DNA from: Anoxybacillus amylolyticus
GTDB lineage: Bacteria > Bacillota > Bacilli > Bacillales > Anoxybacillaceae
DNA: 64,000 nucleotides
Direction: 5' to 3'
NCBI RefSeq assembly: GCF_001634285.1
Contig: NZ_CP015439.1
Location: forward strand, 1-64,000
The notes under the pieces were generated by a model that did no database searches, was not told the origin of the DNA, and saw only the letters and a program-made list of their open reading frames with translations. The translations under genes and the position numbers were made by a program. Positions 44,110 to 54,376 of the stretch are shown here, one piece after another (the stretch's first letter is position 1; each line of letters starts with the position of its first letter).

Positions 44110-44293
44110 AAGCTTTTCTGCCTCTTTCCTCGAACAAGAAACGCCGGCGGGCAAATGTCATTTGCCCGCAAAGCGTTCATTGTTCGAGGAGGGCATGCTA
44201 ATACTCCCAGTCGGCAAAGTGCCGACAACGGCAGAAAAGCTAGGAATAAAGCGATGTCAACTGGTTTTTATTGGTTAATCAACACGCCTGTTT
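44110..44293. other. Nested-hairpin structured element
   Basis: Outer stem AAGCTTTTCTGCC/GGCAGAAAAGCT (44110-44122 and 44230-44241) encloses CCTCGAACAA/TTGTTCGAGG, an inner GCGGGCAAATG/CATTTGCCCGC hairpin and a side hairpin GTCGGCA/TGCCGAC. The plan resembles the 193-bp element at 12963. About 55 bp of its right side recur inverted at 37602-37657. It adjoins the broken ISL3 gene. Confidence 0.7.
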
Positions 44294-44450
44294 TGCGAGT
44301 CATTTTTGTCGTGCATTGCAAGCAGACAGGACATAACGGACATTGTTCGGGAAGAGAAAGTTCGAAAATCCAGTGTTCTCCTTCTTTTCGCACCTTTTGA
44401 ATCAAAACATCTGGTAAATCGATGAGTTCTTTGATAAACTGAGAGTACAT
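44268..44450 (-). pseudogene. N-terminal fragment of ISL3-family transposase
   Basis: About 60 codons starting MYSQFIKELIDLPDVLIQKV, then ELSLPEQCPLCPVC, as at the N-terminus of ISL3 transposases with their zinc-binding Cys. It then runs into the structured element and stops. An inverted pair GCGAATTTTCCT/AGGAAAATTCGC spans 44451-44506 just upstream. Confidence 0.7.
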
Positions 44451-44622
44451 GCGAATTTTCCTCCAATGGTTTGGTTCGGTCACCTTTACCATACAGGAAA
44501 ATTCGCATTTTTTGTACCCTCTATTTTCTCCGTGCACACCTACCTTAAACTATCAAGTACAACTTGTGGTGAAGAGCCGTTATAAATATTTATTCCCTTT
44601 TTTATACATGGAGGATAAATTA

Positions 44623-44802
44623 TTAATGTGTTGCCAAATAACCGTACGCAAATACAAAAATAAATATAAAGGTTAGCAGAACACCTAATATTGTTTGATT
44701 GCGTGTATTTCCATTACTGTTTAATCTTTTAAAAAAAATCGTGAAATTTAAAAACCACAGAGAACCAATTATTGGTAGAGTAATTAGGTATAGAAACTCC
44801 AT
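44623..44802 (-). CDS. Small membrane protein
   Basis: 59 residues starting MEFLYLITLPIIGSLWFLNF with a second helix VLLTFIFIFVFAYGYLA. A GGGGGAT site precedes the ATG. Two membrane segments with a short basic loop (KRLNSNGNTRN). It follows the secreted-protein gene by about 60 bp and may share its transcript. The function is unknown. Confidence 0.6.
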   Translation of the reverse strand: MEFLYLITLPIIGSLWFLNFTIFFKRLNSNGNTRNQTILGVLLTFIFIFVFAYGYLATH

Positions 44803-44863
44803 TTTATCCCCCTTTTCTCACTATATTTTAATAGTGTAACAAACGTAAGAGTTTTTAAATTTA

Positions 44864-45712
44864 TTAATAAGTTAATGTTAGAGCGTAGGAAGCAGTATCT
44901 ACAGAAGATGATGGAGTTATTGATAGTCCTGCTGGAAATACTGATACACTAGGTTGACCCACATATTTTGCGTGTCCGTATTCAATTTTAATATTGATTG
45001 TACCATTTCTTGATGTTGGTACATAGACATATTGTCCCATATATCCTTTGTGTAAAGAAAACTCTGTAGAGCTCCTTAAATCAAATTCACCAGCAACCCC
45101 AGCATTTGGTTCCCAGTCACTAGGTGTGTAATCAATTGCATAATCTACCCATGTTCCATTACCTTGTGGATCTTGACTATATCTATGTTGATGTTGTGTT
45201 ATTGCCCCATCACTAGTTGGGAGGAAAAATCCTGCACTCGAAGGAAAACCGAAAGTCATTTTATCTACAAGTTCGTAAAAGGGAGATTTTAGCCATCGAA
45301 AATTACCGTAAATATAAAATTTATCGTAACCTGACCGATCGGAAGTCACTTTATAAACTGTACCCGCTAATGTCATCGTTGAGGATGAAATTGTACCCAT
45401 CGTTATAAGAGTACCAGAAGTATTTTCCTCATTTTCTACGTTTCCTGCATTTTCTTCAAAAAAAAATGTTTCAGTTTTTGAATCTTGGATGACAGCTTTA
45501 TCTTTAACTAGTTGCTTTGCGATTTCTAAAGGTAACATATCTATTTCTTCTTCAGTATGCCCTGTTACATCTTTTAAAAAACTTTTTTCTAGCTTTGTTA
45601 GTTTTTCAGTTTTTGAGCCATCATGTACTTGTTTTGCAGAACTAAAATCGTTGAAAGAAAATAATGAGAAAAGGAACACCAAACTCAACAACAAAGTTTT
45701 TATTTTTTTCAA
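44864..45712 (-). CDS. Secreted protein of unknown function
   Basis: 282 residues from a TTG start with AGGAGGAAT upstream; the longer frame upstream only reads through an IS110 end. It has a clear signal peptide (TLLLSLVFLFSLFSF, cleavage near SSA). An acidic helical segment (residues 25-95) is followed by a beta-rich domain (TLAGTVYKVTSDRSGYDKFY, YGHAKYVGQPSVSVFPAGL). No family is recognised. An IS110 derivative is inserted just upstream of its ribosome-binding site. Confidence 0.68.
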   Translation of the reverse strand: MKKIKTLLLSLVFLFSLFSFNDFSSAKQVHDGSKTEKLTKLEKSFLKDVTGHTEEEIDMLPLEIAKQLVKDKAVIQDSKTETFFFEENAGNVENEENTSGTLITMGTISSSTMTLAGTVYKVTSDRSGYDKFYIYGNFRWLKSPFYELVDKMTFGFPSSAGFFLPTSDGAITQHQHRYSQDPQGNGTWVDYAIDYTPSDWEPNAGVAGEFDLRSSTEFSLHKGYMGQYVYVPTSRNGTINIKIEYGHAKYVGQPSVSVFPAGLSITPSSSVDTASYALTLTY

Positions 45713-45727
45713 TTTTATTCCTCCTAT

Positions 45728-46440
45728 TATAGTATGTTTAGAAAGATTTTTTAATCGAATTTCCAGTTGGATATGCTCCTTGACAATCGCATATTCTTGA
45801 ATGACTTGCCCACGGGGGAGGGGTGCGCCTCTCACACGTGGGTCGCACCACATCAGGATTGGACTTTTCGCGATGTTCCTGGATAATGGTCTTAAGGATC
45901 ATCAGGGACACTCTTCTCTCTCCTGTAGCTTTGACTACTTGTAAAGTCTGTCTCCCCGGCTCCTGTTCGGACGTCTAACCTGCAGGCTGTTCCCTTTGGT
46001 TTCCCATGCTGGAAGGAGCAGCTTCTAGGCAGCCCCTGTCCCAACGTGAGTTCTCATACACGAGGGTGACGGGTCAACAGGCGCGATCCGGGGGCATCCC
46101 GAAAAGTCCCCCCCCACGATCCTACCATGATTGGAGGTGATCTCATGAAACTCTACATCGGGATTGACGTGAGCTCAACCGACTTACACACATGCATTAC
46201 GGATCAAGAAGGAAACACATGCGCGCAATTCAAGACAGACAACCATCTCCTTGGCGCTACCTTCCTTCGCGATCAAATCCTCCTGTGGGCAAACAAGCGC
46301 TAACCATCCGAAATTCTCATCGGGATGGAAGCCACTTCGGTCTACAAGTTGGCATCCGGCGATGTTTTTCCACCAACAGGAGAAAATGAATTTCCAATTT
46401 CGATGATTTTTCACCTTGACATATTACCGCAGGACTTTTT
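45728..46440 (+). mobile_element. Internally deleted IS110 derivative
   Basis: Keeps both ends of the element at 21714-23522 (TATAGTATG start, GCAGGACTTTTT end) and the non-coding bridge-RNA region, but about 1.1 kb of the transposase is deleted at a junction near 46382. Confidence 0.87.
46145..46382 (+). pseudogene. IS110 transposase N-terminal remnant
   Basis: About 80 codons match the start of the transposase at 22140. A TAA replaces a CAA near 46303, a frame slip follows in KLASGDV, and the gene ends at the deletion junction. Confidence 0.88.
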
Positions 46441-46494
46441 CATAATACATCCCCCTCCTCTCCCCTCAATTATATCCCTTCTCTCTTTCTTCTT

Positions 46495-46602
46495 CACCGC
46501 CAACATGGTGTCGAACCCCGCCATTTTTTTTGTCGGATACCGACACGAGATGGCGGATTTCAAAAAGAAAACGCCCTCACCGATCTGATGAGGACGTTCA
46601 CA
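46495..46602. repeat. Dispersed ~110-bp terminator repeat, copy e, downstream of pheT
   Basis: Same repeat as 1250, 8632 and 29788, here behind the pheT terminator. It marks the border between conserved and accessory DNA. Confidence 0.85.
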
Positions 46603-46606
46603 AGTA

Positions 46607-46646
46607 AAAACCCCCATCCAATGCTCGTGCATCAGATGGGGGTTTC
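46607..46646 (-). terminator. pheST terminator
   Basis: AACCCCCATCTGATGCACG pairs with the following GTGCATTGGATGGGGGTT side, then a T-run on the minus strand, just after the pheT stop. Confidence 0.85.
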
Positions 46647-46649
46647 GTT

Positions 46650-49064
46650 TTACCCGCGCAATGTGGCGCCGAATTGTTGTTCGACGGCTTTGATGACTTG
46701 TTCGTGAACGTTTGTTACTTCTTCGTCCGTCAATGTCCGCTCTGGGTCGTAGTAACGGAGCGAGAAGGCGATCGATTTTTTGCCTTCTGGAAGACGGTCT
46801 CCTTTGTAGACGTCGAAAATGGATACGTCTTTTAATAGTTCACCGCCTGCTGCGATAATCGCTTTTTGCAAATCACCTGCAATAATATGTTCATCGACAA
46901 CAAGGGCGATGTCGCGCGTGATCGACGGGAAGCGAGGGATTGGCGAATAACGAATGTCTTCAACTTCCGCATGTAATAAATCTGTCAACGCTAATTCGAA
47001 TACGTACGTTTCTTTTAAATCATACTCTTTTTGCACGACCGGATGAAGTTGGCCGATAAAGCCGATTGTCTTGTCATCTAATAAAATTTCTGCTGTTCGT
47101 CCTAGGTGAAGATGCTCGCGTTTTGCTTGCTTATATTCCATGCGGTTTTCTAAGCCAAGCATATGGAATAATCCATCAAGAATTCCTTTGACGACATAAA
47201 AATCGATCGCTTTTTTCTCGCCTTGCCATAAGTGCGCATGCCATACACCTGTCAAGACGCCGGCTAACCGCTCTTTTTCGTTTGGCAACTCGTGTTCATT
47301 CGTTGCTAAATATACCGAGCCGATTTCGTATAGCGCGACGTTTTCGACTTGGCGAGCGCGGTTGTAGCTTGCCGCTTCCAATAAGTGCGGCACTAAACTT
47401 TGCCGCAAGACGCTGCGTTCTTCACTCATTGGAAGAGCGAGACGGATCGGTTCCGCCGTTTCAAGCGCAAACATCGCCGCTTTTGCTTCATTTGTAAGCG
47501 AGTACGTAATCGCTTGGAACAGACCGACATCTTCTAAATAACGGCGCACGTGGCGGCGCTTTGCTTGATATGGCGTCAGCTTGCCTGGGTTTACTTCCCC
47601 GACTGGAAGCGTTGCTGGCAAATGATCGTATCCGTATAAACGCGCTACTTCTTCGATGATGTCTTCTTCGATAGCAATATCGCGACGGCGCGATGGAACG
47701 GTAATCGTAAACGTTCCGTGATCTTCTGTGAATGTAAATTGCAAGTTCGTTAAAATGCCTGCGACTTCTTCTTTCTTAATTGATGTGCCAAGCACGCGAT
47801 TAATACGATCTAACGTAATCGTGACAACGACATCTTTTGGCTGCCACGTGTTCACTTCGACAACGCCACCAACGACTTCGCCGCCTGCGTATTCCGCCAT
47901 CAATGCGGCTGCACGGTCAAGCGCTTCTTTCGTGCGCGCTGGGTCGATGCCTTTTTCAAACCGTGTGCTCGACTCGCTGCGCAATCCGTGGTCTTTGACC
48001 GCCTGGCGAATGACCGGGCTTGTAAAATAAGCCGATTCAATAAACACCGTTGTCGTATCGTCTTGCACTTCGGAGTTTGCTCCGCCCATGACACCGGCTA
48101 ACGCCACTGGTACGCTGCCGTTCGTAATGACGAGATGGTTTTCTGTGATCGTGCGCTCTACATCATCAAGCGTCACAATCGTTTCGCTGGCTTTTGCGCG
48201 GCGGACGACAATTTCGTTTGAACCGAGGCGGTCGTAGTCAAACGCATGAAGCGGCTGGCCGTACTCAAGTAAAATATAGTTCGTAATATCAACGACGTTA
48301 TTATGCGGTCGAATGCCGGCTGCCATTAAACGCGTTTGCATCCAAAGCGGCGATGGACCGATTTTGACGTTTTTTACAATACGTCCCGCGTATAACGGAT
48401 TGTCTTCCGGAGCGTCAACGCGTACGGAAATGTAATCTTGAACACTTTCGCTGTTTTCGTGAAGTTCGATTGCCGGCAGCTTCACGCTCCTCCCTAAAAT
48501 CGCCGCCACTTCATAAGCGACGCCAATCATGCTTAAACAATCAGCGCGGTTTGGCGTTAAGCCTAATTCTAATACTTCGTCGTCCAAATTAAGCAGTTCA
48601 AGCGCATCCACACCAACTGGCGCATCGCTTGGGAAGACGAAAATGCCGTCGGCGTATTGTTTTGGCACTAATTTCGATTCGATGCCAAGCTCTTGCAAAG
48701 AACAAATCATTCCGTTTGATTCTTCGCCGCGCAATTTCGCACGTTTAATTTTCAAATTGCCTGGCAAAACAGCCCCGACTTTGGCGACAGCGACCTTTTG
48801 TCCTTTTGCGACGTTTGGCGCCCCGCAAATAATTTGCACCGGCTCTCCTTCTCCGATATCGACTAAACATTTGCTTAGTTTATCGGCATTTGGATGTTGT
48901 TCACGCTCGATGACATGTCCAACGACAACCCCTTGTGCTCCTTTATTTAGCACTTCCACACTTTCTACTTCAATTCCGCTTTTCGTAATGCGGTCCGCCA
49001 ACTCTTTTGCGGTTATGCCTGTTAAATCGACATATTCCTGTAGCCATTTATATGAAACGAACAT
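46650..49064 (-). CDS. pheT: Phenylalanyl-tRNA synthetase beta subunit
   Basis: 804 residues, normal for Gram-positive PheT. It has an N-terminal tRNA-binding domain ([20 protein letters not shown]), the B3/B4 editing region, B5 and a C-terminal anticodon-binding FDX-ACB domain ([19 protein letters not shown]). Together with PheS it charges tRNA-Phe. It follows pheS by 15 bp under the T-box at 50130. Its 3' end is duplicated at 43735. Confidence 0.97.
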   Translation of the reverse strand: MFVSYKWLQEYVDLTGITAKELADRITKSGIEVESVEVLNKGAQGVVVGHVIEREQHPNADKLSKCLVDIGEGEPVQIICGAPNVAKGQKVAVAKVGAVLPGNLKIKRAKLRGEESNGMICSLQELGIESKLVPKQYADGIFVFPSDAPVGVDALELLNLDDEVLELGLTPNRADCLSMIGVAYEVAAILGRSVKLPAIELHENSESVQDYISVRVDAPEDNPLYAGRIVKNVKIGPSPLWMQTRLMAAGIRPHNNVVDITNYILLEYGQPLHAFDYDRLGSNEIVVRRAKASETIVTLDDVERTITENHLVITNGSVPVALAGVMGGANSEVQDDTTTVFIESAYFTSPVIRQAVKDHGLRSESSTRFEKGIDPARTKEALDRAAALMAEYAGGEVVGGVVEVNTWQPKDVVVTITLDRINRVLGTSIKKEEVAGILTNLQFTFTEDHGTFTITVPSRRRDIAIEEDIIEEVARLYGYDHLPATLPVGEVNPGKLTPYQAKRRHVRRYLEDVGLFQAITYSLTNEAKAAMFALETAEPIRLALPMSEERSVLRQSLVPHLLEAASYNRARQVENVALYEIGSVYLATNEHELPNEKERLAGVLTGVWHAHLWQGEKKAIDFYVVKGILDGLFHMLGLENRMEYKQAKREHLHLGRTAEILLDDKTIGFIGQLHPVVQKEYDLKETYVFELALTDLLHAEVEDIRYSPIPRFPSITRDIALVVDEHIIAGDLQKAIIAAGGELLKDVSIFDVYKGDRLPEGKKSIAFSLRYYDPERTLTDEEVTNVHEQVIKAVEQQFGATLRG

Positions 49065-49079
49065 CCATTAAACCTCCCT

Positions 49080-50114
49080 TTACACCCGATGGAATTGTTG
49101 CAAGAAACGAAGATCGTTTTGATAAAAATGACGAATATCGTCAATGCCGTATTTCAACATCGCAATACGCTCTGGACCCATGCCGAACGCAAACCCTGTA
49201 TATTTTTTTGAGTCAAATCCAGCCATTTCTAACACGTTCGGATGCACCATACCAGCCCCTAAAATTTCAATCCATCCTGTTCCTTTACATACGCTACAGC
49301 CATGTCCACCGCAATTGAAGCACGATACATCAACTTCGACAGACGGCTCGGTAAATGGGAAAAAGCTTGGGCGGAAGCGAACGTCGCGGTCTTCGCCGAA
49401 CATTTTGCGGGCAAACTCGCGCAACGTTCCTTTTAAGTCGCTCATGCGAACGTTTTCGTCGACGACAAGCCCTTCAATTTGCGTAAATTGATGCGAATGT
49501 GTCGCATCGTCGTTGTCGCGGCGATACACTTTTCCTGGGCAAATGATTTTCACCGGACCGCGTCCTTGATGTTTTTCCATCGTCCGCGCCTGCACCGGCG
49601 AGGTATGGGTACGCAATAAAATCTCTTCCGTAATATAAAACGAATCTTGCATGTCTCGCGCCGGATGGCCTTTTGGCAAATTGAGCGCTTCAAAGTTGTA
49701 GTAGTCTTGCTCGACTTCTGGTCCTTCGGCAATCGTATAGCCCATACCGATAAATAAATCTTCAATTTCTTCAATGACGCGCGTTAACGGATGATGGTTG
49801 CCGCGTCTCACTGGTCGTCCTGGAAGCGTGACGTCAATCGCTTCTTTCGCTAATTTTTTCTCCACTTCTTCTTGTTCAAGTTTTACTTGCTTCGCTTCTA
49901 ACGCCGTTTGAATCGCTTCGCGTACTTCGTTCACAAGCGCTCCCATCACAGGACGCTCTTCAGGAGACAATGCTCCCATGCCGCGCAGCACTTCTGTAAT
50001 TGGGCCTTTTTTGCCGAGATATGCGACGCGCACATCGTTTAACGTTTTTAAATCGGCTGCTTGCTCAATTTGAACGAGCGCTTCTTGTTGAAGCTGTTGT
50101 AACCGTTCTTTCAC
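49080..50114 (-). CDS. pheS: Phenylalanyl-tRNA synthetase alpha subunit
   Basis: 344 residues with class II motifs: [20 protein letters not shown], a motif 2 around [15 protein letters not shown] and motif 3 near [14 protein letters not shown]. The N-terminal coiled coil ([19 protein letters not shown]) binds tRNA. It is the first gene of the pheST operon, controlled by the upstream T-box. Confidence 0.97.
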   Translation of the reverse strand: MKERLQQLQQEALVQIEQAADLKTLNDVRVAYLGKKGPITEVLRGMGALSPEERPVMGALVNEVREAIQTALEAKQVKLEQEEVEKKLAKEAIDVTLPGRPVRRGNHHPLTRVIEEIEDLFIGMGYTIAEGPEVEQDYYNFEALNLPKGHPARDMQDSFYITEEILLRTHTSPVQARTMEKHQGRGPVKIICPGKVYRRDNDDATHSHQFTQIEGLVVDENVRMSDLKGTLREFARKMFGEDRDVRFRPSFFPFTEPSVEVDVSCFNCGGHGCSVCKGTGWIEILGAGMVHPNVLEMAGFDSKKYTGFAFGMGPERIAMLKYGIDDIRHFYQNDLRFLQQFHRV

Positions 50115-50129
50115 AAAAAACCCTCCTCT

Positions 50130-50395
50130 TATCTATAAAAATAAAAAACTCGCCCCTTGGATAAGGGACGAGTGCACTCGCGGTACCACCCTTGTTAGCT
50201 ATGCGATAAGCACGGCTCACTTCCTTCTAATAACGGCTGTTCACCGGAACGCCTTTACATTTTGCACGCACAAAATGGTCCAAGCGTCAACTCCCGAGGT
50301 GAATTCACTTGCCTCGACCATAAAAACGCTCCCAGTCTATGGCGTTTTCTCCCTGGATGGCGAGCGGCAAGCTACTCTTCTCGATCATCGTTTTT
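50130..50395 (-). promoter_or_regulatory. T-box leader of pheST
   Basis: The conserved T-box AAGGGTGGTACCGCG lies near 50176-50192 on the minus strand and is followed by a terminator (CTCGTCCCTTATCC with its partner, then a T-run, 50135-50174). The upstream region forms the specifier stem. Uncharged tRNA-Phe should favour antitermination. Confidence 0.93.
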
Positions 50396-50467
50396 TTCTT
50401 CATGAAATTCTTCATTTATTATAAGCAAATGTGCCATCAGGTGCAAGGTAATCATGCAAACATACGT

Positions 50468-51217
50468 TTATTTTTTCTGTAAATGATACAGTAAAATACC
50501 TGTCGCAATGGCGACGTTTAATGATTCCGCTTTTCCATAAATCGGAACGTATAAATTCGCTGTCGTCTGTTTTATCCATTGCTCACTCACTCCGCTTCCT
50601 TCGTTGCCAACAATTAATGCAAATGATGACGAAGGAGCAACCGAGCGATAGTCTACCCCATGTTGAAGTGATGTTCCATAAATCGGAATATGCCTATTTT
50701 GAAAGCGGGCAATCCATTGTCCAATATCTCCTTTTATCACAGGGAAATGAAACAACGAACCTTGTGTTGCACGAATCACTTTTGCGTTATATATATCGAC
50801 GCTTCCTTCTCCGACGACAACAGCGTCTATTCCTGCCGCATCGGCAGTGCGAATAATCGTTCCTACATTCCCCGGATCTTGTACGGCGTCGATGAACAAT
50901 GCTGTTTGTACATCAGCGACGTTCCACTGGAGGTGCCTGCATACTGCAACAATTCCTTGTGGTGTTTCCGTATCGCTCAGTTCGCCAATCACCGCTTCCG
51001 TGACAATCACCACCGGAATATGATCTACCTTCCAGCTTGTCGGAATCGTTTTCGTTTCTGCTACAATAAGGAGTTCAACGATATTGCTTTTTAAAGCTTC
51101 TTCGACTAAATGGAACCCTTCCACTAAAAATAGTTCCGTTTTCTCGCGTTCTTTTTTCGTGAGCAATTTTTTCCATTGCTTCACTTGCGGATTTTTCGTT
51201 GATTCAATGCGTTTCAA
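50468..51217 (-). CDS. TrmH/SpoU-family RNA 2'-O-methyltransferase (YsgA-like)
   Basis: 249 residues from a TTG start (MKRIESTKNPQVKQWKK) with GGAAAGGAAG upstream; longer in-frame extensions have no better site. SpoU motifs are QDPGNVGTIIRTADAAG, LIVGNEGSGVSEQW and VPIYGKAESLNVAIATGI. An N-terminal substrate-binding domain (FLVEGFHLVEEAL) is present. It probably methylates rRNA ribose. It is divergent from sspI, with a short shared upstream region. Confidence 0.9.
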   Translation of the reverse strand: MKRIESTKNPQVKQWKKLLTKKEREKTELFLVEGFHLVEEALKSNIVELLIVAETKTIPTSWKVDHIPVVIVTEAVIGELSDTETPQGIVAVCRHLQWNVADVQTALFIDAVQDPGNVGTIIRTADAAGIDAVVVGEGSVDIYNAKVIRATQGSLFHFPVIKGDIGQWIARFQNRHIPIYGTSLQHGVDYRSVAPSSSFALIVGNEGSGVSEQWIKQTTANLYVPIYGKAESLNVAIATGILLYHLQKK

Positions 51218-51311
51218 TTCGTTTTCTTCCTTTCCACTTCTTTCTCTATACATAATAACCGAAAAGCGCGCCAAAAATAAACGTGTAATACATAAAGTGA
51301 GGTGAACAGAC

Positions 51312-51521
51312 ATGAATTTAAACTTGCGCCATGCGATTATGACGAATGTCGCCAATAATACGAAAGAGCAGTTAGAGGATACGATTGTCGATGCGATTGA
51401 GCGCGGCGAGGAAAAATATTTGCCAGGTCTTGGCGTGTTGTTTGAAGCGATTTGGAACCATTCCGATGAGCAACAAAAAGAAACAATGCTTTCGACGCTA
51501 GAACAAGCAGTAAAGCAATGA
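51312..51521 (+). CDS. sspI: Small acid-soluble spore protein I
   Basis: 69 residues, [20 protein letters not shown] and [16 protein letters not shown], closely matching SspI. It is a minor spore protein made in the forespore. AGGTGAACAGAC precedes the ATG. It is one of the few plus-strand genes in the core region and shows the host is a spore former. Confidence 0.95.
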   Translation: MNLNLRHAIMTNVANNTKEQLEDTIVDAIERGEEKYLPGLGVLFEAIWNHSDEQQKETMLSTLEQAVKQ

Positions 51522-51557
51522 ACAAAGGGGAAGTGACAACCACTTCCCCCGTTTTGT
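51522..51557. terminator. Bidirectional terminator between sspI and M42 peptidase
   Basis: GGGGAAGTGACAACCACTTCCCC with A- and T-rich flanks serves both convergent genes. Confidence 0.85.
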
Positions 51558-52642
51558 TAATCAAACGTAATTTCCTGCACCTTTTTCGCATCTAGCCGCT
51601 TGATCACTTCAACAAGCAACTTCACCGTATGTTCATAGTCGTCACGATGAAGCATCGCTGCATGGGAATGGATGTAGCGCGTCGGAATCGCAATCGTTAG
51701 CGCCGGAACACCGCTTGCCGTTAGATGAATCGCACCGGCGTCTGTGCCGCCACCCGGCATCGCATCAAAATGATACGGAATATGTAACTCTTCGGCAACA
51801 TCGATGACAAATTCACGCAACCCTTTATGCGACACAAGCGTTGCATCGTATAAGACGATGTGCGGACCGGCACCGAGCTTGCCCATCGCTTCTTTTTCCG
51901 ACACACCCGGCGTATCGCCGGCAATGCCGACATCAACGGCAAACGCAATGTCCGGCTGAATGACGTTCGCCGCTGTTTTCGCCCCGCGCAAGCCCACTTC
52001 TTCTTGAACGGTACCAACGCCATATACGACATTTGGATGGTCGACATCTTTTAGCTGTTTCAAGACGTCGATCGCAATCGCACAGCCGATACGGTTATCC
52101 CATGCTTTGGCGAGCAACATTTTTTCGTTGTTCATGACGGTAAACTCGAAATATGGAACGATCGAATCGCCTAGGCGCACGCCCGAAGCAAGCGCTTCCT
52201 CACGGCTTGATGCACCGATGTCAATGAACATATCTTTGATTTCGACGGGTTTCTTGCGCGCTTCCGGCGGTAAAATATGCGGCGGCTTCGAGCCGATGAC
52301 ACCGGTAATGTCGCCATTTTTCGTCATGATTGTCACACGCTGGGCAAGCATCACTTGTCCCCACCAGCCACCAAGTGGTTGAAAGCGAATAAACCCTTTT
52401 TCATCAATTTGCGTCACCATAAAGCCCACTTCATCCAAATGACCAGCAACCATAATTTTTGGACCGTTTTCGTTCCCGACCTTTTTCGCAATTAAGCTGC
52501 CAAGCCCGTCTGTCGTCACTTCATCGGCATAAGGAGTGATGTATTTTTTCATCACTTCCCGCGCTTCACGTTCATTGCCTGGTACGCCTTTAGCGTCCGT
52601 TAGTTCTTTTAACATTTGCAACGTCGGATCTAACTTTGCCAT
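51557..52642 (-). CDS. M42-family metallo-aminopeptidase (YsdC-like)
   Basis: 361 residues from MAKLDPTL with AAGGGG upstream. It has the metal-binding motifs of M42/M18 peptidases: [36 protein letters not shown] and a C-terminal SHAAMLH. It is a cytosolic dinuclear-metal aminopeptidase (glucanase/deblocking type) forming large complexes. Confidence 0.92.
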   Translation of the reverse strand: MAKLDPTLQMLKELTDAKGVPGNEREAREVMKKYITPYADEVTTDGLGSLIAKKVGNENGPKIMVAGHLDEVGFMVTQIDEKGFIRFQPLGGWWGQVMLAQRVTIMTKNGDITGVIGSKPPHILPPEARKKPVEIKDMFIDIGASSREEALASGVRLGDSIVPYFEFTVMNNEKMLLAKAWDNRIGCAIAIDVLKQLKDVDHPNVVYGVGTVQEEVGLRGAKTAANVIQPDIAFAVDVGIAGDTPGVSEKEAMGKLGAGPHIVLYDATLVSHKGLREFVIDVAEELHIPYHFDAMPGGGTDAGAIHLTASGVPALTIAIPTRYIHSHAAMLHRDDYEHTVKLLVEVIKRLDAKKVQEITFD

Positions 52643-52708
52643 TTTCAAACCCCTTTCACCATCTCTTCCCCATTATACCGAAAACAATCGCCTATGTACA
52701 AAAATTGG

Positions 52709-53197
52709 TTAATAATTTTGCGTTTGCCGTTCATGATTTACTTCATTTTTTGCGATGTATGCTTGTTCAATTTGTTCCGGCGTAAATTGCAGCGCATGCC
52801 CAAGCGCTGCATACGAGCGCAACAACGCTTCGTACGTTTCTATGCTTAGTGCCTGTTCAAATAAGTGAATCGCTTGGAAAACGTTGAGAAACTGTTCAAC
52901 AAGCGGTTTGCTTGCTTGGATGTCCGGCCACTCCACGCGCTCTTCCAACTGAAGATCTAACCCAAGCGATAAAATAAAATGCAGACCGTCTACATATTCT
53001 TCAAGAACGATTTCTTGCGGAGCAGGCGGTTTCGAGCTCCAAAATTTAAAGCAGCGCGTTTCGTTCGCGAGTTCTCCCACTTCGACTAAAAGCGCCAACA
53101 GTTTGCGCTCCACGAGATTTTGTCCTTTTAATCCGCGCTCTGTTTCAATTCGCTCATCTAGCTGCCGTTGCATTGTGTATAGACGTTGAATGTCCAT
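52709..53197 (-). CDS. Dimeric dUTPase-like all-alpha NTP pyrophosphatase
   Basis: 162 residues from MDIQRLYTMQ with GGGGGAG upstream. The EVGELANETRCFKFW and EEYVDGLHFILSLG motifs provide the acidic metal-binding residues of dUTPase_2 enzymes, which hydrolyse dUTP to dUMP. It follows rplT and its terminator. Confidence 0.88.
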   Translation of the reverse strand: MDIQRLYTMQRQLDERIETERGLKGQNLVERKLLALLVEVGELANETRCFKFWSSKPPAPQEIVLEEYVDGLHFILSLGLDLQLEERVEWPDIQASKPLVEQFLNVFQAIHLFEQALSIETYEALLRSYAALGHALQFTPEQIEQAYIAKNEVNHERQTQNY

Positions 53198-53210
53198 GTA
53201 CTCTCCCCCT

Positions 53211-53245
53211 TTAAAAAATGACCATTCTCTTAAGAGAATGGCCAT
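53211..53245 (-). terminator. Terminator after rplT
   Basis: GGCCATTCTCTTAAGAGAATGG followed by a T-run on the minus strand. Confidence 0.88.
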
Positions 53246-53252
53246 TCATTGC

Positions 53253-53612
53253 TTATTTATTTAGGTTTTCTTTTGCGATGTTTGCGAGTTGTGTAAACGC
53301 TGCAGCATCGTTTACTGCTAAGTCTGCAAGCATTTTACGGTTCACTTCTACGCCCGCAAGCTTTAACCCATGCATTAAACGGCTGTAAGAAAGACCGTTC
53401 ATGCGCGCTGCTGCGTTAATACGCGTAATCCAAAGTTTGCGGAAATCGCGTTTCCGTTGACGACGGTCGCGATATGCGTACATTAATGATTTCATTACTT
53501 GTTGGTTTGCGACTCTATATAAACGATGTTTAGAACCGAAATAACCTTTTGCAAGTTTAAGAATTTTTTTACGACGTCTGCGCGTTACTGTTCCGCCTTT
53601 TACACGTGGCAT
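53253..53612 (-). CDS. rplT: 50S ribosomal protein L20
   Basis: 119 residues, complete L20 ([20 protein letters not shown], then [19 protein letters not shown]). It binds 23S rRNA and, in Gram-positive bacteria, represses its own infC-rpmI-rplT operon through the leader. It is the last gene of that operon. Confidence 0.97.
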   Translation of the reverse strand: MPRVKGGTVTRRRRKKILKLAKGYFGSKHRLYRVANQQVMKSLMYAYRDRRQRKRDFRKLWITRINAAARMNGLSYSRLMHGLKLAGVEVNRKMLADLAVNDAAAFTQLANIAKENLNK

Positions 53613-53637
53613 GTATATTCCCTCCTACGAATGATCA

Positions 53638-53838
53638 TTATTTTACGTTGTCAAGCAATTGACGAATGCGTTTGAAGTCGCCAGAAGATACAAGCGTTGC
53701 TTTGCGAAGTTTGCGTTTTTGTTTCTGTGTTTTGTTAGCGAATAAATGGCTAGTAAATGCATGAGAACGTTTTAATTTCCCAGTGCCCGTCTTTTTAAAA
53801 CGCTTTGCAGAGCCTTTATGTGTTTTCATTTTTGGCAT
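53638..53838 (-). CDS. rpmI: 50S ribosomal protein L35
   Basis: 66 residues, [20 protein letters not shown] and the basic C-terminus. It lies between infC and rplT, 22 bp after infC. Confidence 0.97.
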   Translation of the reverse strand: MPKMKTHKGSAKRFKKTGTGKLKRSHAFTSHLFANKTQKQKRKLRKATLVSSGDFKRIRQLLDNVK

Positions 53839-53860
53839 AAGGTGTATCCTCCTCGTTCGA

Positions 53861-54376
53861 TTATTTATCGTTTTTCGGCGCTAACACTAAAAACATGCTG
53901 CGGCCGTCCATTTTTGGTGCCGATTCCACGACACTAATATCAGCGCATGCTTCAGAAAAACGGTCTAATACACGTTGACCGATTTCTTTATGCGTAATTG
54001 CCCGTCCTTTAAAGCGAATCGTCGCTTTCACTTTATCCCCTTTTTCGAGGAATTTACGTGCGTTGCGGAGCTTCGTGTTAAAATCGTGCTCTTCAATCGT
54101 CGGGCTTAAGCGCACTTCTTTGACATTAATGACTTTTTGCTTTTTGCGCGCTTCTTTTTCTTTCTTTTGTTGCTCGAAGCGGAATTTGCCGTAGTCCATA
54201 ATGCGACATACCGGTGGTTTCGCATTTGGCGCCACCATCACCAAATCAAGGTTCAGTCTTGCAGCAATTTCTAATGCCTCTTGTTTTGATTTAATGCCTA
54301 ATTGTTCGCCATTTTGGTCAATTAAACGAACTTCACGTGCACGAATGCCTTCGTTAACGATAAAATCTTTGCTAAT
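53861..54376 (-). CDS. infC: Translation initiation factor IF-3 with ATT start
   Basis: 171 residues if it starts at ATT (54374-54376), which has GGAGGTGG six bases upstream and gives the standard IF-3 N-terminus ([19 protein letters not shown]). Upstream ATG or GTG codons lie in the leader and lack a site. The rare AUU start is the known means by which IF-3 limits its own synthesis. The N- and C-domains are complete ([45 protein letters not shown]). Confidence 0.93.
   Translation of the reverse strand: MSKDFIVNEGIRAREVRLIDQNGEQLGIKSKQEALEIAARLNLDLVMVAPNAKPPVCRIMDYGKFRFEQQKKEKEARKKQKVINVKEVRLSPTIEEHDFNTKLRNARKFLEKGDKVKATIRFKGRAITHKEIGQRVLDRFSEACADISVVESAPKMDGRSMFLVLAPKNDK

Noticed and set aside
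1250..46602. The five similar ~110-bp repeats as a CRISPR or phage attachment array.
   Set aside because: They are kilobases apart, contain a terminator, and no spacers, cas genes or integrase are present.
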